64,000 nt of DNA from contig CAMPET010000049.1 of the NCBI GenBank assembly GCA_946803715.1, positions 81,143-145,142 on the forward strand, written 5' to 3'. The DNA comes from Beroe ovata (Eukaryota; Ctenophora; Nuda; Beroida; Beroidae). The translations under genes and the position numbers were made by a program. Positions 11,481 through 33,253 of this stretch are shown piece after piece. The notes below the pieces were generated by a model that saw only the letters and a list, made by a program, of their open reading frames with translations, did no database searches and was not told where the DNA came from. The stretch's first letter is position 1, and each line of letters begins with the position of its first letter.

Positions 11481-11958
11481 GAATGCTTATCACACACTCG
11501 TTTTCATGGATTTGTATACATTCAGAAATCATGTAAAAGTATCGAATTAATGAGAAACACAGTGAAACAACGAATTTTGGATGTTCACTAAAAATGTATG
11601 ATGCATATATTTTATCTGACGCTGTCCGGTTTAACAAGTTAGGTCATCAGGCTAATACAAAAGTTAGTCGATAAAAACACAATAATAATTTAGTTTGTTT
11701 GTTGCGATTCATACCAGTATAAATTAAATAGGAGATAAACAGTTTCAGTGATCAAAAACTTCCCAAAACATAAACCCTAAAGCCCATCAACATCATTAAA
11801 AACGATTGAATCATCACAATCTGTTGAAACTTAAAATCACTGAATCAAACACAGTCAAAACAATCCCAAAACGAATCATCATTCTAGTTAATGCTGTCTA
11901 CTTCTCCCATCTCACATTCATAACACTGTTCATTTCACTGCTCATTTACCTGCTCATT

Positions 11959-13560
11959 TTACTGTTCATTCTTGCTATAGACCGCCACTAGACTCTTCTT
12001 ATTCACTTTCCCCATGTGATTTCTCGGTAACGACTCAACCAGGTGAAACTCCTTGGGTACTTTGTACGGTGACATTCTGCCCTTGCACCACGTCCTCATG
12101 TCCACTCTGTCCACCTCAGCCTGAGTGGACAGATCACTCTCAAACACGGCCACCACCCTCTGCCCCCAGGTCTCGTCATCTATCCCGATCACTGCTACAT
12201 CCGATATGTGCTTGTGGTCTAGGAGTGATCGCTCTATCTCCAGAGCACTCAGCTTGTACCCACCAGACTTGATGATGTCAGAGCTAGTCCGACCCAGGAT
12301 CTTAAATACTCCTTCATAAATCTGAGCGGTATCCCCCGTCTTAAACCACCCGTCTTCTGTGAATGTCTCTTCAGTTGCAGCTGGATTATTGAAGTATTGC
12401 TTGAACACAGTCGGTCCGGAAATCTGTATTTCACCAGTTTGAGCTGCTGCCTCACCACTCACCAACACACCATCCTGTGCTGTAGCCACGGTCTCACCAG
12501 CCTCAGACATGAGCCGCACCTTCACTCCGTGGAAAGGCAGGCCGATACATCCTGGCTTCCTGCCAGACACAGGGTGATAGGGGTTACTGATCACCAGACC
12601 GGTTTCTGTCATGCCGTATCTCTCCAGTAGTCTGTGCCCCGTGAGGTCATGCCACGTGTTACTGACCGACTCGCGCAGAGCAGCAGATCCACTGACCATG
12701 AGTCTGAGTCGGGCCATCTTCTCCCTGATTTCCTCCTCCCGTCCCGTGAGATGGGCGTTGTAGTGTTCTATCAGCTTGCTGTACTGGGTCGGAACTCCGT
12801 AGTACATGGTGGGTGGGGTGTCGGAGAGGAACTCGTCCCAGACCATGCCACTCTCAAACCTCGGTCTGAGATCCACAGTACCACCCTGACTCAACACAGA
12901 GAATATACCCAGGATACCATGCACATGGTACAGCGGCAGAGTGTGCAGGATGGAGTCTGATGAGGTTATCTCCCACCCCTTCACCAGGGCAGATGTCCAT
13001 TGTTTGAACGCCTCACACCCAGCCAACACCCCCTTGGGCCGTCCTGTAGTCCCGCTGGTGTAGATCATGATGCCCCCTATGAGGTCCTCATAGCAAATAT
13101 CGGGCTGCACCCCCTCCCCCTCACTTCCATCCAAACACAAGGATTTCACTTCATCAGATAGTATATCCTGTGTATCACCTGATGTGAGGACAGCGGATAC
13201 CTCGCTATTGTTGAGAAGATATTCCAACTCAGTGTCTGTGGCTCGGGGGTTTAGCGGCACAGGAACACAGTTAGCATTCATCACGCCAATAACTGAGGCG
13301 GCAAACTGGAGGGATGGCGGCATGAGGAGAGCAATGCGGCCACCCCGGATAGCGGCTGAGCGCACATAACTCGATATGGCAGTGGAGAGGCAGCTGAGTT
13401 TCTCAAAGCTGTGTTCCCCAGCTGTGTCCCTGATAGCTGTCTTGTTCTGATCGATGGTGGGGATGAGATAGCGGGCTGAGGACATGGCACGGGTGAGGAG
13501 AGGGGAGGTGAGGAGAGGGGAGGTGAGGAGAGGTGGTCGCAGGAGTTTCGATAATAACAT
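11959..13560 (-). CDS. ACSF3: Malonyl-CoA/methylmalonyl-CoA synthetase, mitochondrial (ACSF3-like), intronless
   Basis: 533 residues in one open frame, near the ~576 of vertebrate ACSF3. ANL-superfamily enzyme: ATP-dependent activation of malonate (and methylmalonate) to the CoA ester in the mitochondrial matrix, supplying mitochondrial fatty-acid synthesis. Motifs in order: YTSGTTGRPKGVL phosphate loop (167-179), RYGMTETG, GWFKTGD, IIKSGGYKLSALEIE, and PRNHMGKVNKK with the catalytic lysine. KSGGYKLSALE and the spacing favour ACSF3 over other acyl-CoA synthetases. The N-terminus is basic and leucine-rich, consistent with a mitochondrial presequence, and contains a 15-base tandem repeat encoding PLLTS. 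MSSARYLIPTI from residue 26 would be the alternative start. The lack of introns among intron-rich neighbours suggests retroposition or intron loss; no decay is seen. Confidence 0.9.
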   Translation of the reverse strand: MLLSKLLRPPLLTSPLLTSPLLTRAMSSARYLIPTIDQNKTAIRDTAGEHSFEKLSCLSTAISSYVRSAAIRGGRIALLMPPSLQFAASVIGVMNANCVPVPLNPRATDTELEYLLNNSEVSAVLTSGDTQDILSDEVKSLCLDGSEGEGVQPDICYEDLIGGIMIYTSGTTGRPKGVLAGCEAFKQWTSALVKGWEITSSDSILHTLPLYHVHGILGIFSVLSQGGTVDLRPRFESGMVWDEFLSDTPPTMYYGVPTQYSKLIEHYNAHLTGREEEIREKMARLRLMVSGSAALRESVSNTWHDLTGHRLLERYGMTETGLVISNPYHPVSGRKPGCIGLPFHGVKVRLMSEAGETVATAQDGVLVSGEAAAQTGEIQISGPTVFKQYFNNPAATEETFTEDGWFKTGDTAQIYEGVFKILGRTSSDIIKSGGYKLSALEIERSLLDHKHISDVAVIGIDDETWGQRVVAVFESDLSTQAEVDRVDMRTWCKGRMSPYKVPKEFHLVESLPRNHMGKVNKKSLVAVYSKNEQ

Positions 13561-14930
13561 GACCTAAGGAGTAGAGTAGCATGAGAAGAGAAAGAGAGGT
13601 GAAATCATATCGATAAGTACAACGTTTCTATTATTCCAATTTCCATGTACTTTGGTCCGGCCCGAGAATGTATAATTTATCGTGATTCAGACTAATGATA
13701 GGTAAGCGGCAATCGTGACTTCCGGTCAATCTCCATCTTCAAAACAATATCCTTGGCTCTCTTCTCTCTCTCCCCCACTCTCTCTCTCCCCCACTCTCTC
13801 TGCCACTATCTAGGTACCTGACTATGGATATATGCAGTATAATAGTCTAAACGTATACTCTCACAATACTCATGTCGCCCCATCAATAATGAGATCACCG
13901 TTATGAATAACTGCCACTACCACAACTCCAGCCACAGCAAACTCACTCTGTGTGTGTGCGTGTGTGTGTGTGTGTGTGTGTGNNNNNNNNNNNNNNNNNN
14001 NNNNNNNNNNNNNNNNNNNNNNNNNNNNNNNNNNNNNNNNNNNNNNNNNNNNNNNNNNNNNNNNNNNNNNNNNNNNNNNNNNNNNNNNNNNNNNNNNNNN
14101 NNNNNNNNNNNNNNNNNNNNNNNNNNNNNNNNNNNNNNNNNNNNNNNNNNNNNNNNNNNNNNNNNNNNNNNNNNNNNNNNNNNNNNNNNNNNNNNNNNNN
14201 NNNNNNNNNNNNNNNNTGTGTGTGTGTGTGTGTGTGTATGTGGTTGTTTGTCATTCGATATTATGTAGGATGTCTGCTATTCAGTATTCACATGACGTCT
14301 AGTTACTACCATTGTATTTGTTTTAAATCATTTCAAGATGAGAAATACAATAACAAGACCACGTAATATAGCTTGATAACGGTGCACCTCGTATGTATGC
14401 CAGTAGACATGTCTACTATAACACTCTACACATGTCTGAACTATAACAGAGGACATGTCTCAACTGCAGTAGATATGTTTCGGAGCGAGACTGTGTGCTG
14501 ACGAGTCATTTGGGTGCCAACTGTAAAACAGTATATTTTGTTCTTGATGATAATTGTTATTTTAGTAAAACAGTAGGAGGAGTGGGCCCTGCGCAAGATG
14601 TCTACCAGACAATTCGGAGTGTGGAAATGTGAGAGGAACAAAACATGTGATATACTGAGGACAAATGAACAGGAATGAGTGTGAAACTCGTTTCCATGTG
14701 TATCACATTACTTCGTCAGAAGGTGATGATAATTAGGGGGAGGGAACTGATGATAATTTGGGGGAGGGAACTTTCCAAGGAAAAACTCTGCAGATTACCG
14801 CCCTGGTTCCTTATTCATTAATATTACCAACTACGGTTATTAATATCTACTACTGGTCCAGTAAGCAGTACATCTGCACTCTGCAGTTTCCGCAAACTAT
14901 TCGATAACCGTCAATAACTGTCAGTATAAC
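13561..14930. other. Intergenic with microsatellite gap
   Basis: Upstream of ACSF3. It contains a (CT)n-rich patch near 13760-13800 and the GT microsatellite/N gap listed separately. Near 14725-14770 a roughly 24-base segment (gatgataatt...gggggagggaact) is repeated twice. No gene is recognised. Confidence 0.4.
13950..14237. repeat. (GT)n microsatellite with assembly gap
   Basis: A GT dinucleotide run enters and leaves a 234-base block of Ns (13983-14216). The apparent open frames crossing it are artefacts of the Ns. Confidence 0.95.
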
Positions 14931-15032
14931 ACCCTCTTGGAATCAGTGAGTTCTGTGTCAATGTACAATCATATACCTACAACAAACACGGCACACACAC
15001 ACATTTCTTGTCTTAGATGCGATATTTTGGAG

Positions 15033-15205
15033 TGTGTGTGCGTGTGCACTGTGTGTGTCTGTGTCTGTGTCTGTGCGCGTGTGTGTGTGTGTGTCAGTGT
15101 GTGCATGTGTCAGTGTATCTGTGTGTGTATACTATATGTGTGTGATTGAGTCTGTGTATGTGTGTGCGTGTGTGTGCATGTGTCAGTGTATCTGCGTGTG
15201 TATAT
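15033..15205. repeat. Degenerate (GT)n tract
   Basis: Long GT-rich tract interrupted by CA, CTGT and ATGT variants. It is followed at 15309-15343 by a (CA)n run that borders the duplicated segment below. Confidence 0.85.
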
Positions 15206-15340
15206 AACACCGATGTTGACACATTCTATTTAACTCACTTGATGTACTATGTACAGGAATACAGAGCACGCGAATTAACTAACACAGACATATGTATACC
15301 GACACTGAGACACACACACACACATACACACACACACACA

Positions 15341-15863
15341 CAAATAAAACACTGCTGGCAAGGACAATTATAGGGATTCGACATGGAATAATAGTAGCGG
15401 TATAATGATTGTAATGAGAGACTGCTTTTCCTACACGACATGTATGATGAGTACTGTGGAGAGACATGCTAATAAGCTTGTGTATACAAGTGGAGTGAAG
15501 GAAATGTTATATATGTTGCATGATTGGAGTAAAAATCAAGTATAGATATGAGCTTTAACAACATGGAAATGTTGACCGTTTAATATGTNCACACACACAC
15601 ACACACACACACACACAAATAAAACACTGCTGGCAAGGACAATTATAGGGATTCGACATGGAATAATAGTAGCGGTATAATGATTGTAATGAGAGACTGC
15701 TTTTCCTACACGACATGTATGATGAGTACTGTGGAGAGACATGCTAATAAGCTTGTGTATACAAGTGGAGTGAAGGAAATGTTATATATGTTGCATGATT
15801 GGAGTAAAAATCAAGTATAGATATGAGCTTTAACAACATGGAAATGTTGACCGTTTAATATGT
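15341..15863. repeat. Direct duplication at single-N join (15589)
   Basis: About 248 bases (15341-15588) recur at 15616-15863, apparently without change. The two copies are separated by an N and a short (CA)n run. Identity plus the flanking microsatellite indicates the same locus was assembled twice around an unresolved CA repeat. Confidence 0.85.
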
Positions 15864-16221
15864 TATTATATGTGCTACTTTCATCACTTAATAACATTAC
15901 TCATGTGTACATGTTACTGAGTGAGACACCATAACAGATGGTGACAATTTTACAAATTTACCTATCATTGATAAGTGAACACAGCATATTTATCATGTAA
16001 TACACACTCCTTGCACAACAAATTAAACAGTCATTCATCTGATAGTATGTCAAAAAGTCAGAAAGGATTCCTAGAAATAATTCCGAATATAAAAACATCC
16101 AATGAACTAAGTTAGTAATGTGATTAGGCTATCAACTTCTGTAAGTTATTCAATTCGATAATAAATACCAGTCAAAATGAATAAATAACAGGATGTACAA
16201 TGGATATCAAGGAATTAGGAC

Positions 16222-17026
16222 TTATCTGGATCGTTGTTTTCTCCATTTGAAAGTGACCTGGCCAGTCTCTTCATCCACTGTTTTCTTCACTGAACCTTTA
16301 GATGCTGCTATTACTCGCTGTAACTGTAATGGGTATATTGTTATCTGGATACCTACGGTTTGGTCTTCAGTTATGGCAAAAGTCAGAAATATGCATATTA
16401 GATAGGTTTGTTAATAGATAAAAAAAAACTTGACTTACATTGACTTTAGCAGCAGCTTGGCTCAATGAATCTGCTCTTTGCATTCTCAGTTTAAGTAATG
16501 TGTACTGTTGTTTCTTCAACTTGCAAAGCTTTTTATGAATTTCTGGTGATAGGTTGGCTGGTTTGATCTTTTCTACAGAGGATTCAACATCAAATTTCTC
16601 AACATCTGAATCTGAATCAACAAAGAAAGTCTGAGAATTAACTTTTTGTTGATTGGTATCATGAAGGATTGTTTTCAACTTCTCTATCTTTTGCTTTTCT
16701 GCCTGAAGCTTTAAGTTAAGATAATTAGCATCCTGAGTTTTGAACAACTTGAGAGCGTCAGCTGAAAGAGTGTTATCTTTTGCTGTAGTATGTTTACCAT
16801 TCACTAATTTAGATTTAATCATGCCATGATAGTATTCATCAGGATTCTTATCATCAGCTATGTTTTTTAGCTTTTTGATTATTGTTTTCTTCTTATTGAA
16901 ATCTTTTGCACGAATAACATAGTCTTTATGTTTCTCAAGGAGGCCAAATTTCTTCCTATGTGCTGGCTGACTTCGTTCTCTGTGTGTTCTACGTTGAGCT
17001 TGAGCAGCATTCTTGAATGATGACAT
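16222..17026 (-). CDS. UTP11: UTP11, small-subunit processome component
   Basis: Two coding exons: 16439-17026 (196 codons) and 16222-16323 (33 codons plus stop), joined in phase 0 by a GT-AG intron of 115 bases, giving 229 residues (human about 253). UTP11 is a U3 snoRNP-associated nucleolar protein needed for 18S rRNA maturation. The N-terminus MSSFKNAAQAQRRTHRERSQ and the stretch with LLEKHKDYVIRAKDFNKKK are hallmarks of the family, as are EYYHGMIKSK and the basic C-terminal GQVTFKWRKQRSR. The latter is only reached by splicing; reading through the intron gives a false C-terminus. The start is the first ATG and aligns with the family start. Confidence 0.93.
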
Positions 17027-17029
17027 GAT

Positions 17030-18550
17030 CTAAAAGAAAACTTACTTTGATCAAATTTTTCAAAGGTCCTTATAATAATGATAATAAGTTAAACTTTTAG
17101 ATTATGATGGCACATCAACTTAAATGAATGCACAGCTGTGCCACGAGAACAAATACTCAACTAAGAACTGTGACAGTGCTTATCCAAGCTAACTTAATAT
17201 CATACAAGTATTAAGTCCCAGTGGCAATACATGATTTTTCTGCTACGAACGAGAATCTCACAGGAAAAAATTGCTACAAGATCTACTAGAAATTTAAGCG
17301 TCATAACTCTGTGGGCAAGCCAGATGGATCGAAAATTATGTCATGAATCGATTCAGTGTCAAAAATTACCCTAAGAAACATAAATGCTAGGTATTTGAAA
17401 ATCGACAGAAAAGTCGGCAGTTTCGTTGTGCAAAACACGAATGTAATTCCTATAAATAGTCAATACACGTGCGCGTGAAAAAAGTGCTGAAATAGTATTG
17501 TTTTGGGCACGTCGCCATGGTAACTGCTGCAAAACCAGGAATCGCGCATGGGATCTCTGCTTCAGATTAGCGGTAGAACCCATATCGCAGCAGGACATAC
17601 GCAATTCATTCAAATCGCGACAAAATGGATTATTGACACCAAAATGAATGAAAATAGGGAGTTAGGAATTGTCTGACATTATGCTACTGCCTGAAAAATT
17701 GCTACAAATGAGATTCCTGCATTCCTAATGTATTGCAACTGGGTATTTAGTATGTCCAAAGCATCAGAAATTTTTCAGTTCTTTCCTTAGATATGTATGC
17801 ACTGTCAGAAAAAATCAGGTTGAAAATCCATAGTTACTTAACACTCAAGGTTTCCATAGCTAACATCCATTTGAACACTGTCAGAAGAATTTTGAAGTGT
17901 ATTCATGATTGAATAGGCGAAGCTCCTTCAGCGTTTCTCCCAAGTGATCATGCTTATAAAGACCAACAATTGCTTTACCAGAGACTAGAAATTATCATTA
18001 TTTGAATAAAAGCAAGCTTCAGCCAAATCTAAATTTTGACAAGGTGCAGTGGGTATAACATGACTTTAATCATCCCTGATGAAGTCTGATTGCTGTATGT
18101 GAAGTTTGGTAATGCATGCACTAGTTCTTAGCATTTTAACCACCATTGAAATAGCTGCTATGTAGGTGAAGGGATATTATATCAGGACATTTGGAAGGAA
18201 AGCTGATCCTGAAAAAATGAGAGCTAATCCCTGATTATCTGTTCCTTCATTTTGGCCTAAAATCATGGGGGCCATCAAAATATTTTAGGGGCCAGATTCA
18301 AGGAATCCATAATTTGCCCCTGTCAGAGACACTCTCCCATATAGAATCGAGAACTTTTCGATCCTGCCATTCAACCAGCAAGATATGAACCATAAATAAA
18401 TAAATAAATAAAAGGATAATGGTATTTAACCATCTCAATTCTCTAACACTGAAAAGAAACATTCACAGCCATTTGAAAAAAAACACCACCTTTAAACTCA
18501 GGTGTCCAATGAATCCATAAAAGAACAATCACATTTAGAGGAAGAAGAAC
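17030..18550. other. Intergenic upstream of UTP11
   Basis: No coding gene is supported. It contains an X-box-like site (17511-17524, listed separately). The open frame at 17371-17613 on the minus strand overlaps that site and shows no family resemblance. Confidence 0.4.
17511..17524. promoter_or_regulatory. X-box-like RFX site
   Basis: GTCGCCATGGTAAC fits the RFX X-box pattern GTNRCC-N(0-3)-RGYAAC with both half-sites intact and a two-base spacer. It lies 485 bases upstream of the UTP11 start codon, with no other gene recognised nearby. Function is inferred from the motif only. Confidence 0.35.
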
Positions 18551-18552
18551 TG

Positions 18553-18814
18553 CTAACCAATGTTAATGCCCCTTTTCTTTGCAACATAGGGGTGACTTTT
18601 CAGATAGTCATTAAATCTAGATTTGTTATCTAAGTAGCTAGGACCTTCAATTTTCTGTAATACTAGCGTGGACACATACCAAAAATGATTAGGACTGATG
18701 GTCTTAGTTGTCTTCTTATAAAATTCTAAATTGATCTTAAACATATCAACAGAAGAGGAATTCCTAACATAAAGGGGCAAATCGTTCCAATAAACTTTAA
18801 CTCTCTCAGAAATA
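18553..18814 (-). mobile_element. Non-LTR retrotransposon (LINE) reverse transcriptase C-terminal fragment
   Basis: An open frame reads YWNDLPLYVRNSSSVDMFK, the WN-x-LP...S-V-x-x-FK pattern found just after the reverse transcriptase domain in many LINE ORF2 proteins. The 5' side ends near a single N (18815), so the rest of the element is absent or lost at the join. Truncated remnant, not a host gene. Confidence 0.6.
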
Positions 18815-18939
18815 NAGAAACTGAGGTCAGATAAAATCTGACAAGCAATTCCACGGCCAATCAGGGATAAAATCTTTTAATCTGATCGCGATCCTACCAT
18901 CGAGGGAGTGCACAAGCAGCTACAACAATATGCAAACTA

Positions 18940-19315
18940 TGGCTGTCGATTATAGCCTCTGTCGAGAATTTCATTGCGCGCGCGCCGCAAATTATTCTCA
19001 GACAGCTGATTTTAGATTTTTATATGCCGCAAATTATTCTCAGACAGCTGGCACTCGCCGCTTCGCGGCTCGCGTCATCTGGGCCTAGCATCGCCACGCC
19101 AGGCAATATGCGAACGTGTGCTATCATGCTTAATTTCTTTACTTACAAAATCTTCTAAGTAATCGGGGGAGTTCGGCAGTAATGTGCACACGTTGCGCGC
19201 CCCTATTCTACTCAGTGAACTGAAAAGTCGTAGAAAGGAGACGCGCAGCGCGCGCGGAGTATTTGGGTCACGCAGCGCGGGAACAGGCAGTAAGTGGCTG
19301 GATGGCATCACCCTA
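18940..19315. repeat. Dispersed GC-rich repeat cluster, copy 1
   Basis: Contains gccgcaaattattctcagac twice, a ctgtcgagaatttcattgcg end, and on the minus strand a ~100-base unit (ccgcgcgcgctgcgcgtctc ... cactgagtagaa ... gcgcgcaacgtgtgcac). The ~100-base unit recurs at 32416-32522 and 47662-47762. The minus-strand open frame 19075-19311 falls wholly in this repeat and is not a gene. Confidence 0.7.
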
Positions 19316-20407
19316 TCTGGTCAAAAGTCCAAACCACCATAAAAATTAATATAATGGGATGATATAATTCAATCAGTTTTATGATGCTTCTTCACTTAGT
19401 ATAGGTATGCATGTATGGTAGGATAATAATCACTGAAAGCACAAGTTCATCATCCAAAATTATGCCTCGGATAATCCAGAGTAGACTATATATAAGATTC
19501 AGTGAGTACTACTCATGCACTATAAACCTTAGGTTATAACTGGGTGCATATCGGCTATCAAGAACTATGATAGTATCATCTGAGGTACCTACTGTATCAT
19601 ACCATCATAGTATACCATCATAGTATGATACAGAACCTAGAAGAGCAAAGGTCACTGAAGTTATACTTTTCCCGCATATCTATTTGTGTGCTAATCAATT
19701 TTTAATTCAATTATTGCGGCAGTAACACTATCCACTGTCTGCTGATACGATATGTCAAGTGAAGCGAGGTTTTTGAACAGTGACGGAATTGCAACAAAGG
19801 TCACAAGTATGGGCATGAGAAGCGAAAGTACGTAGAATCAAACCTCCATTGCCAGCACTATCCACTGTCTTTGTTTTGTAGTGATGAACCAAACTAGCAG
19901 TTCACTTAGCTGCATTGATAGAGAATGACTTTAGTAAATCATAAGGTACGTTCAATATACCTATAAGAAGTGTTTTTCATTTTCGTAAATCTGAGGCATG
20001 AGATTGTATGTCGAAGTGCAGTCAAAATTAAGATTTTCACTCATTTCAAGTGAAAAATGTTTTAATTTTGGCTGAAATTATCCCAAATTTTCGTCCACAT
20101 AGCGTCTGTCGCTATCTGGTCACAGGGTCAAGGGACCCACCATGCTGGTAAGTGTGATGACGTCCATCCCACTTACTGCCGAACCCCCCTGCTGTTATCT
20201 CTTCTTCTGGATCTCCCTTGCTTGTGTTCCTCATGTTTGCATATTGCATATGTTCCCTTATTATTTGTTATATGTTTGACCTTGAAAGAGAGACTTCTCT
20301 AATTTGATTGTAATGAGTAGTTTTGATGAGATTAAGATCTTTTAAGACATCAATTATATAGTGTAATTCAGAAACGAACTGATTCTCTGTCTGAATAGGG
20401 ACAAGGT
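19316..20407. other. Intergenic upstream of PCBD
   Basis: Unique AT-rich sequence with a short repeated tactatcataccatcatagt patch near 19590-19630. Nothing else is recognised. The promoter of the PCBD gene should lie toward the right end. Confidence 0.4.
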
Positions 20408-20785
20408 ATGATAGCAAAGATATTGTTGAACAGGTCATGTTTGCTAACAGCATCATTTTTTCATAGTACAACTATGTCTGCAGCAAAGGTCCCTAGACTT
20501 TCAGATGAGCAAAGGTCATTGGACCTGAAGGCTGTTGAGGAGACAGGCTGGGAGATGGTTACTGATCGTGATGCAATCTATAAAGAATTTGTATTCAAAG
20601 ACTTCAATGAAGCCTTTGGATTCATGACTCGTGTGGCTCTTAGAGCTGATAAGGTTGATCACCATCCTGAATGGTTTAATGTGTACAACAAAGTGAATGT
20701 AACTCTTTCTACTCATGATTGTGGAGGTCTGTCCAAGAAAGATATAGATTTAGCAAAATTCATTGATCAAGTAGCCAAGTCATGA
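20408..20785 (+). CDS. PCBD: Pterin-4-alpha-carbinolamine dehydratase (PCBD/DCoH), intronless
   Basis: Catalyses dehydration of 4a-hydroxytetrahydrobiopterin to recycle BH4 after aromatic amino-acid hydroxylation. In animals the protein can also dimerise HNF1-type factors. The frame from 20408 gives 125 residues. From the second ATG (20474, [10 protein letters not shown]) it gives 103, matching the ~104 of PCBD1. The signature [13 protein letters not shown] carries the two active-site histidines, and the third follows in [11 protein letters not shown]. The 22 residues before the second ATG ([20 protein letters not shown] start) look like a mitochondrial presequence, so alternative starts could give two locations. 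The gene ends only ~385 bases before the PP4R3 start, same strand. No introns in a gene usually split. Confidence 0.92.
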   Translation: MIAKILLNRSCLLTASFFHSTTMSAAKVPRLSDEQRSLDLKAVEETGWEMVTDRDAIYKEFVFKDFNEAFGFMTRVALRADKVDHHPEWFNVYNKVNVTLSTHDCGGLSKKDIDLAKFIDQVAKS

Positions 20786-21046
20786 TCAGTAGTTCCTTAT
20801 TAAAGTGATTCTGTTGCTAATATATCACAATGAATACCATGAAAAACTAGTTTTCAATTGCAGAATTCCCCCACTAAACTATATTCAGAAAATATTTTTT
20901 CCGTATTACAAGTCCTAGCTTTACCATAGGCTATAAGCACTGTTTTTTAATATCAAAGTTTTTTTGTATTTTGTAAACAATTATGCTAGATGTTTATTAT
21001 ATGGGAGATGTTTATGTATAAATGGTATAACTATATGAAGGTATAG

Positions 21047-21052
21047 AATAAA
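21047..21052 (+). terminator. Poly(A) signal AATAAA for PCBD
   Basis: AATAAA lies 260 bases after the PCBD stop and only ~120 bases before the PP4R3 start codon. The PCBD 3' end and the PP4R3 leader are therefore very close. Confidence 0.6.
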
Positions 21053-21169
21053 GATTTATTGAATCCCGTGGAATTTTCGTCGAGTATAATGTATATGTTC
21101 TTACTTTCTAACAGGAAATCAAATCTTAATCCTTCTTCACCCAAAAAGGAGCATGATTTGAGGGGAGGT

Positions 21170-31682
<10,513 letters not shown>

Positions 31683-32025
31683 CATGCACGTGCTATTAAC
31701 AACGCGCACGTGCGCGCGCCTCCCCCACGTGTAAACAGATCCCCACTTTGTGGCGACGGTTTGTAAGGACCGAGTATTTGTGCTTCGCAGTGGACTGACT
31801 GATAGAAAGATGAGTTACGAATAGGAAATGTACACGTGACATATTTGAATTAAGTTCAACATCGTGTCTTCTGTGCCAGTTTCGATTCCATGGACACATT
31901 GAATAGCTTACTTTAATTTTCAAGTTTTAATTTTCAGAGTTACTGATTTCGAGTTAGGGTTTCAGTGAAAACTTTTCTGTCATGGTGTGACTCCGATAGA
32001 TTTTCATGCCAGTTCCATACTGTGT

Positions 32026-32031
32026 AATAAA
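32026..32031 (+). terminator. Poly(A) signal AATAAA for PP4R3
   Basis: AATAAA lies 344 bases after the PP4R3 stop codon. No earlier canonical signal was seen. Confidence 0.5.
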
Positions 32032-32224
32032 TTGACTGTGTTTGCTGCTTATTTGAATTGAATATGTTCCCTGCCATTAATTTCATCCGAGGCCGTGTTT
32101 CGAAATCTAACGCAAACTGATTAACAATTTTATAATTTTAATTGGAACAGCATATGCGTTTTAATTCTCTTAATGCTGAAGTATGAAGTAAACACTTGTC
32201 GGACGATGCCAGACCGCTGATGCA

Positions 32225-32660
32225 AGCCGCGCGCAATACGAAATTCTCGACAGGGTCTATCATCGATCGACAAGTAAACACGTACTAATACTACACCGTT
32301 CAACGTTCAGTTACTGATCAGCAAAACATGTCAACTCATGCAAATTCTTTTGATTTTATAGCATTGCGTTCCCACGTTGCTAATTGTGCACACGCGACGT
32401 TGTGTTCCCGCGACCCAAATACTCCGCGCGGGCGCTGCTGCGCGTCTCTTCTAATTCTACAACTTTTCACATTTCAGTTCACTGAGTAGAATTGAACAGG
32501 GGCGCGCAACGTCGCGTGTGCACAACACGTTGCGAGCGAGCGCCCCTCAATCCTCATCTAAGAATATATTTTGCGGCGCGCGCGCAATGAAATTCTCGAC
32601 AGGGGCTATCAATCGAAATCTATCATCGACAGCCAAGTTTGGCTGCGCAACGCAAAATCT
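32225..32660. repeat. Dispersed GC-rich repeat cluster, copy 2
   Basis: Contains three elements shared with 18.9-19.3 kb and 47.6-48.1 kb. These are aatgaaattctcgacag (twice, near 32240 and 32590), the ~100-base unit with ctccgcgcg...ctgcgcgtctc...cactgagtagaa...gcgcgcaacg (32416-32522), and alternating cgcgcg patches. No coding potential was seen. It looks like a short non-autonomous mobile or foldback family. Confidence 0.65.
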
Positions 32661-33253
32661 TTGATATTGGGCGCGCAAGCTCGTCAAAATCGAGCGGCGC
32701 CATGGCCAAGCAAATAGGCACTGGATAAGCGTTTCTGATCAATGATCTTGAAAATCAATAAATATGCGTAGTACTCACAGTCACTTTTCTTCACGCGCGC
32801 GATGAAATCGTTTTTATGGCATGGCAGTGACAGGTAGCGAGGGTCGATCCTACAAAACAATATTAAAATTTAAAGATTATTCAACGATCATTTAAAGTTA
32901 TTTAAAGATTATTTAAAGATTATATGATGTCATAAATCACTGCTAATTTGTTATAGCTTTTACCAAAAACATTAAACAGTGCGTTTTGTTTGAGGCATGA
33001 TCCGTGTCTGGTCATTCTTGGAGGTTGATGGAAACCCAAGTAGGTCGTGTCAGCAGTCAGCCCTGGGATAGAAAGCATGATCTGGCTCTTACTAAATCCA
33101 TCACCCTAATTTTATTATGTAACTTTTTCGGTTTCCTGACCCATACAAATTCCTAACCCCAACCCTAACCCACAGAATACTTCCAAACCCTAACCCCGAG
33201 GGTCATTATTAGCTTGAATAATGATCAATGAATCCTCTGTTTGCCAGGTGTTA
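32660..33253. other. Intergenic upstream of TMEM184
   Basis: Holds short repeats attatttaaagattat and a telomere-like ccctaacc patch near 33155-33200. Any non-coding first exon of the TMEM184 gene may lie here: the sequence before 33248 ends in tttgccag, a usable acceptor. Confidence 0.4.

Noticed and set aside
13903-14366. Open frames of 100-138 codons on both strands
   Set aside because: They cross a block of Ns within a GT microsatellite and exist only because Ns do not read as stops.
33150-33200. Telomere-like ccctaacc repeats
   Set aside because: Only a few imperfect units in unique sequence between genes; not a telomere or clear interstitial array.
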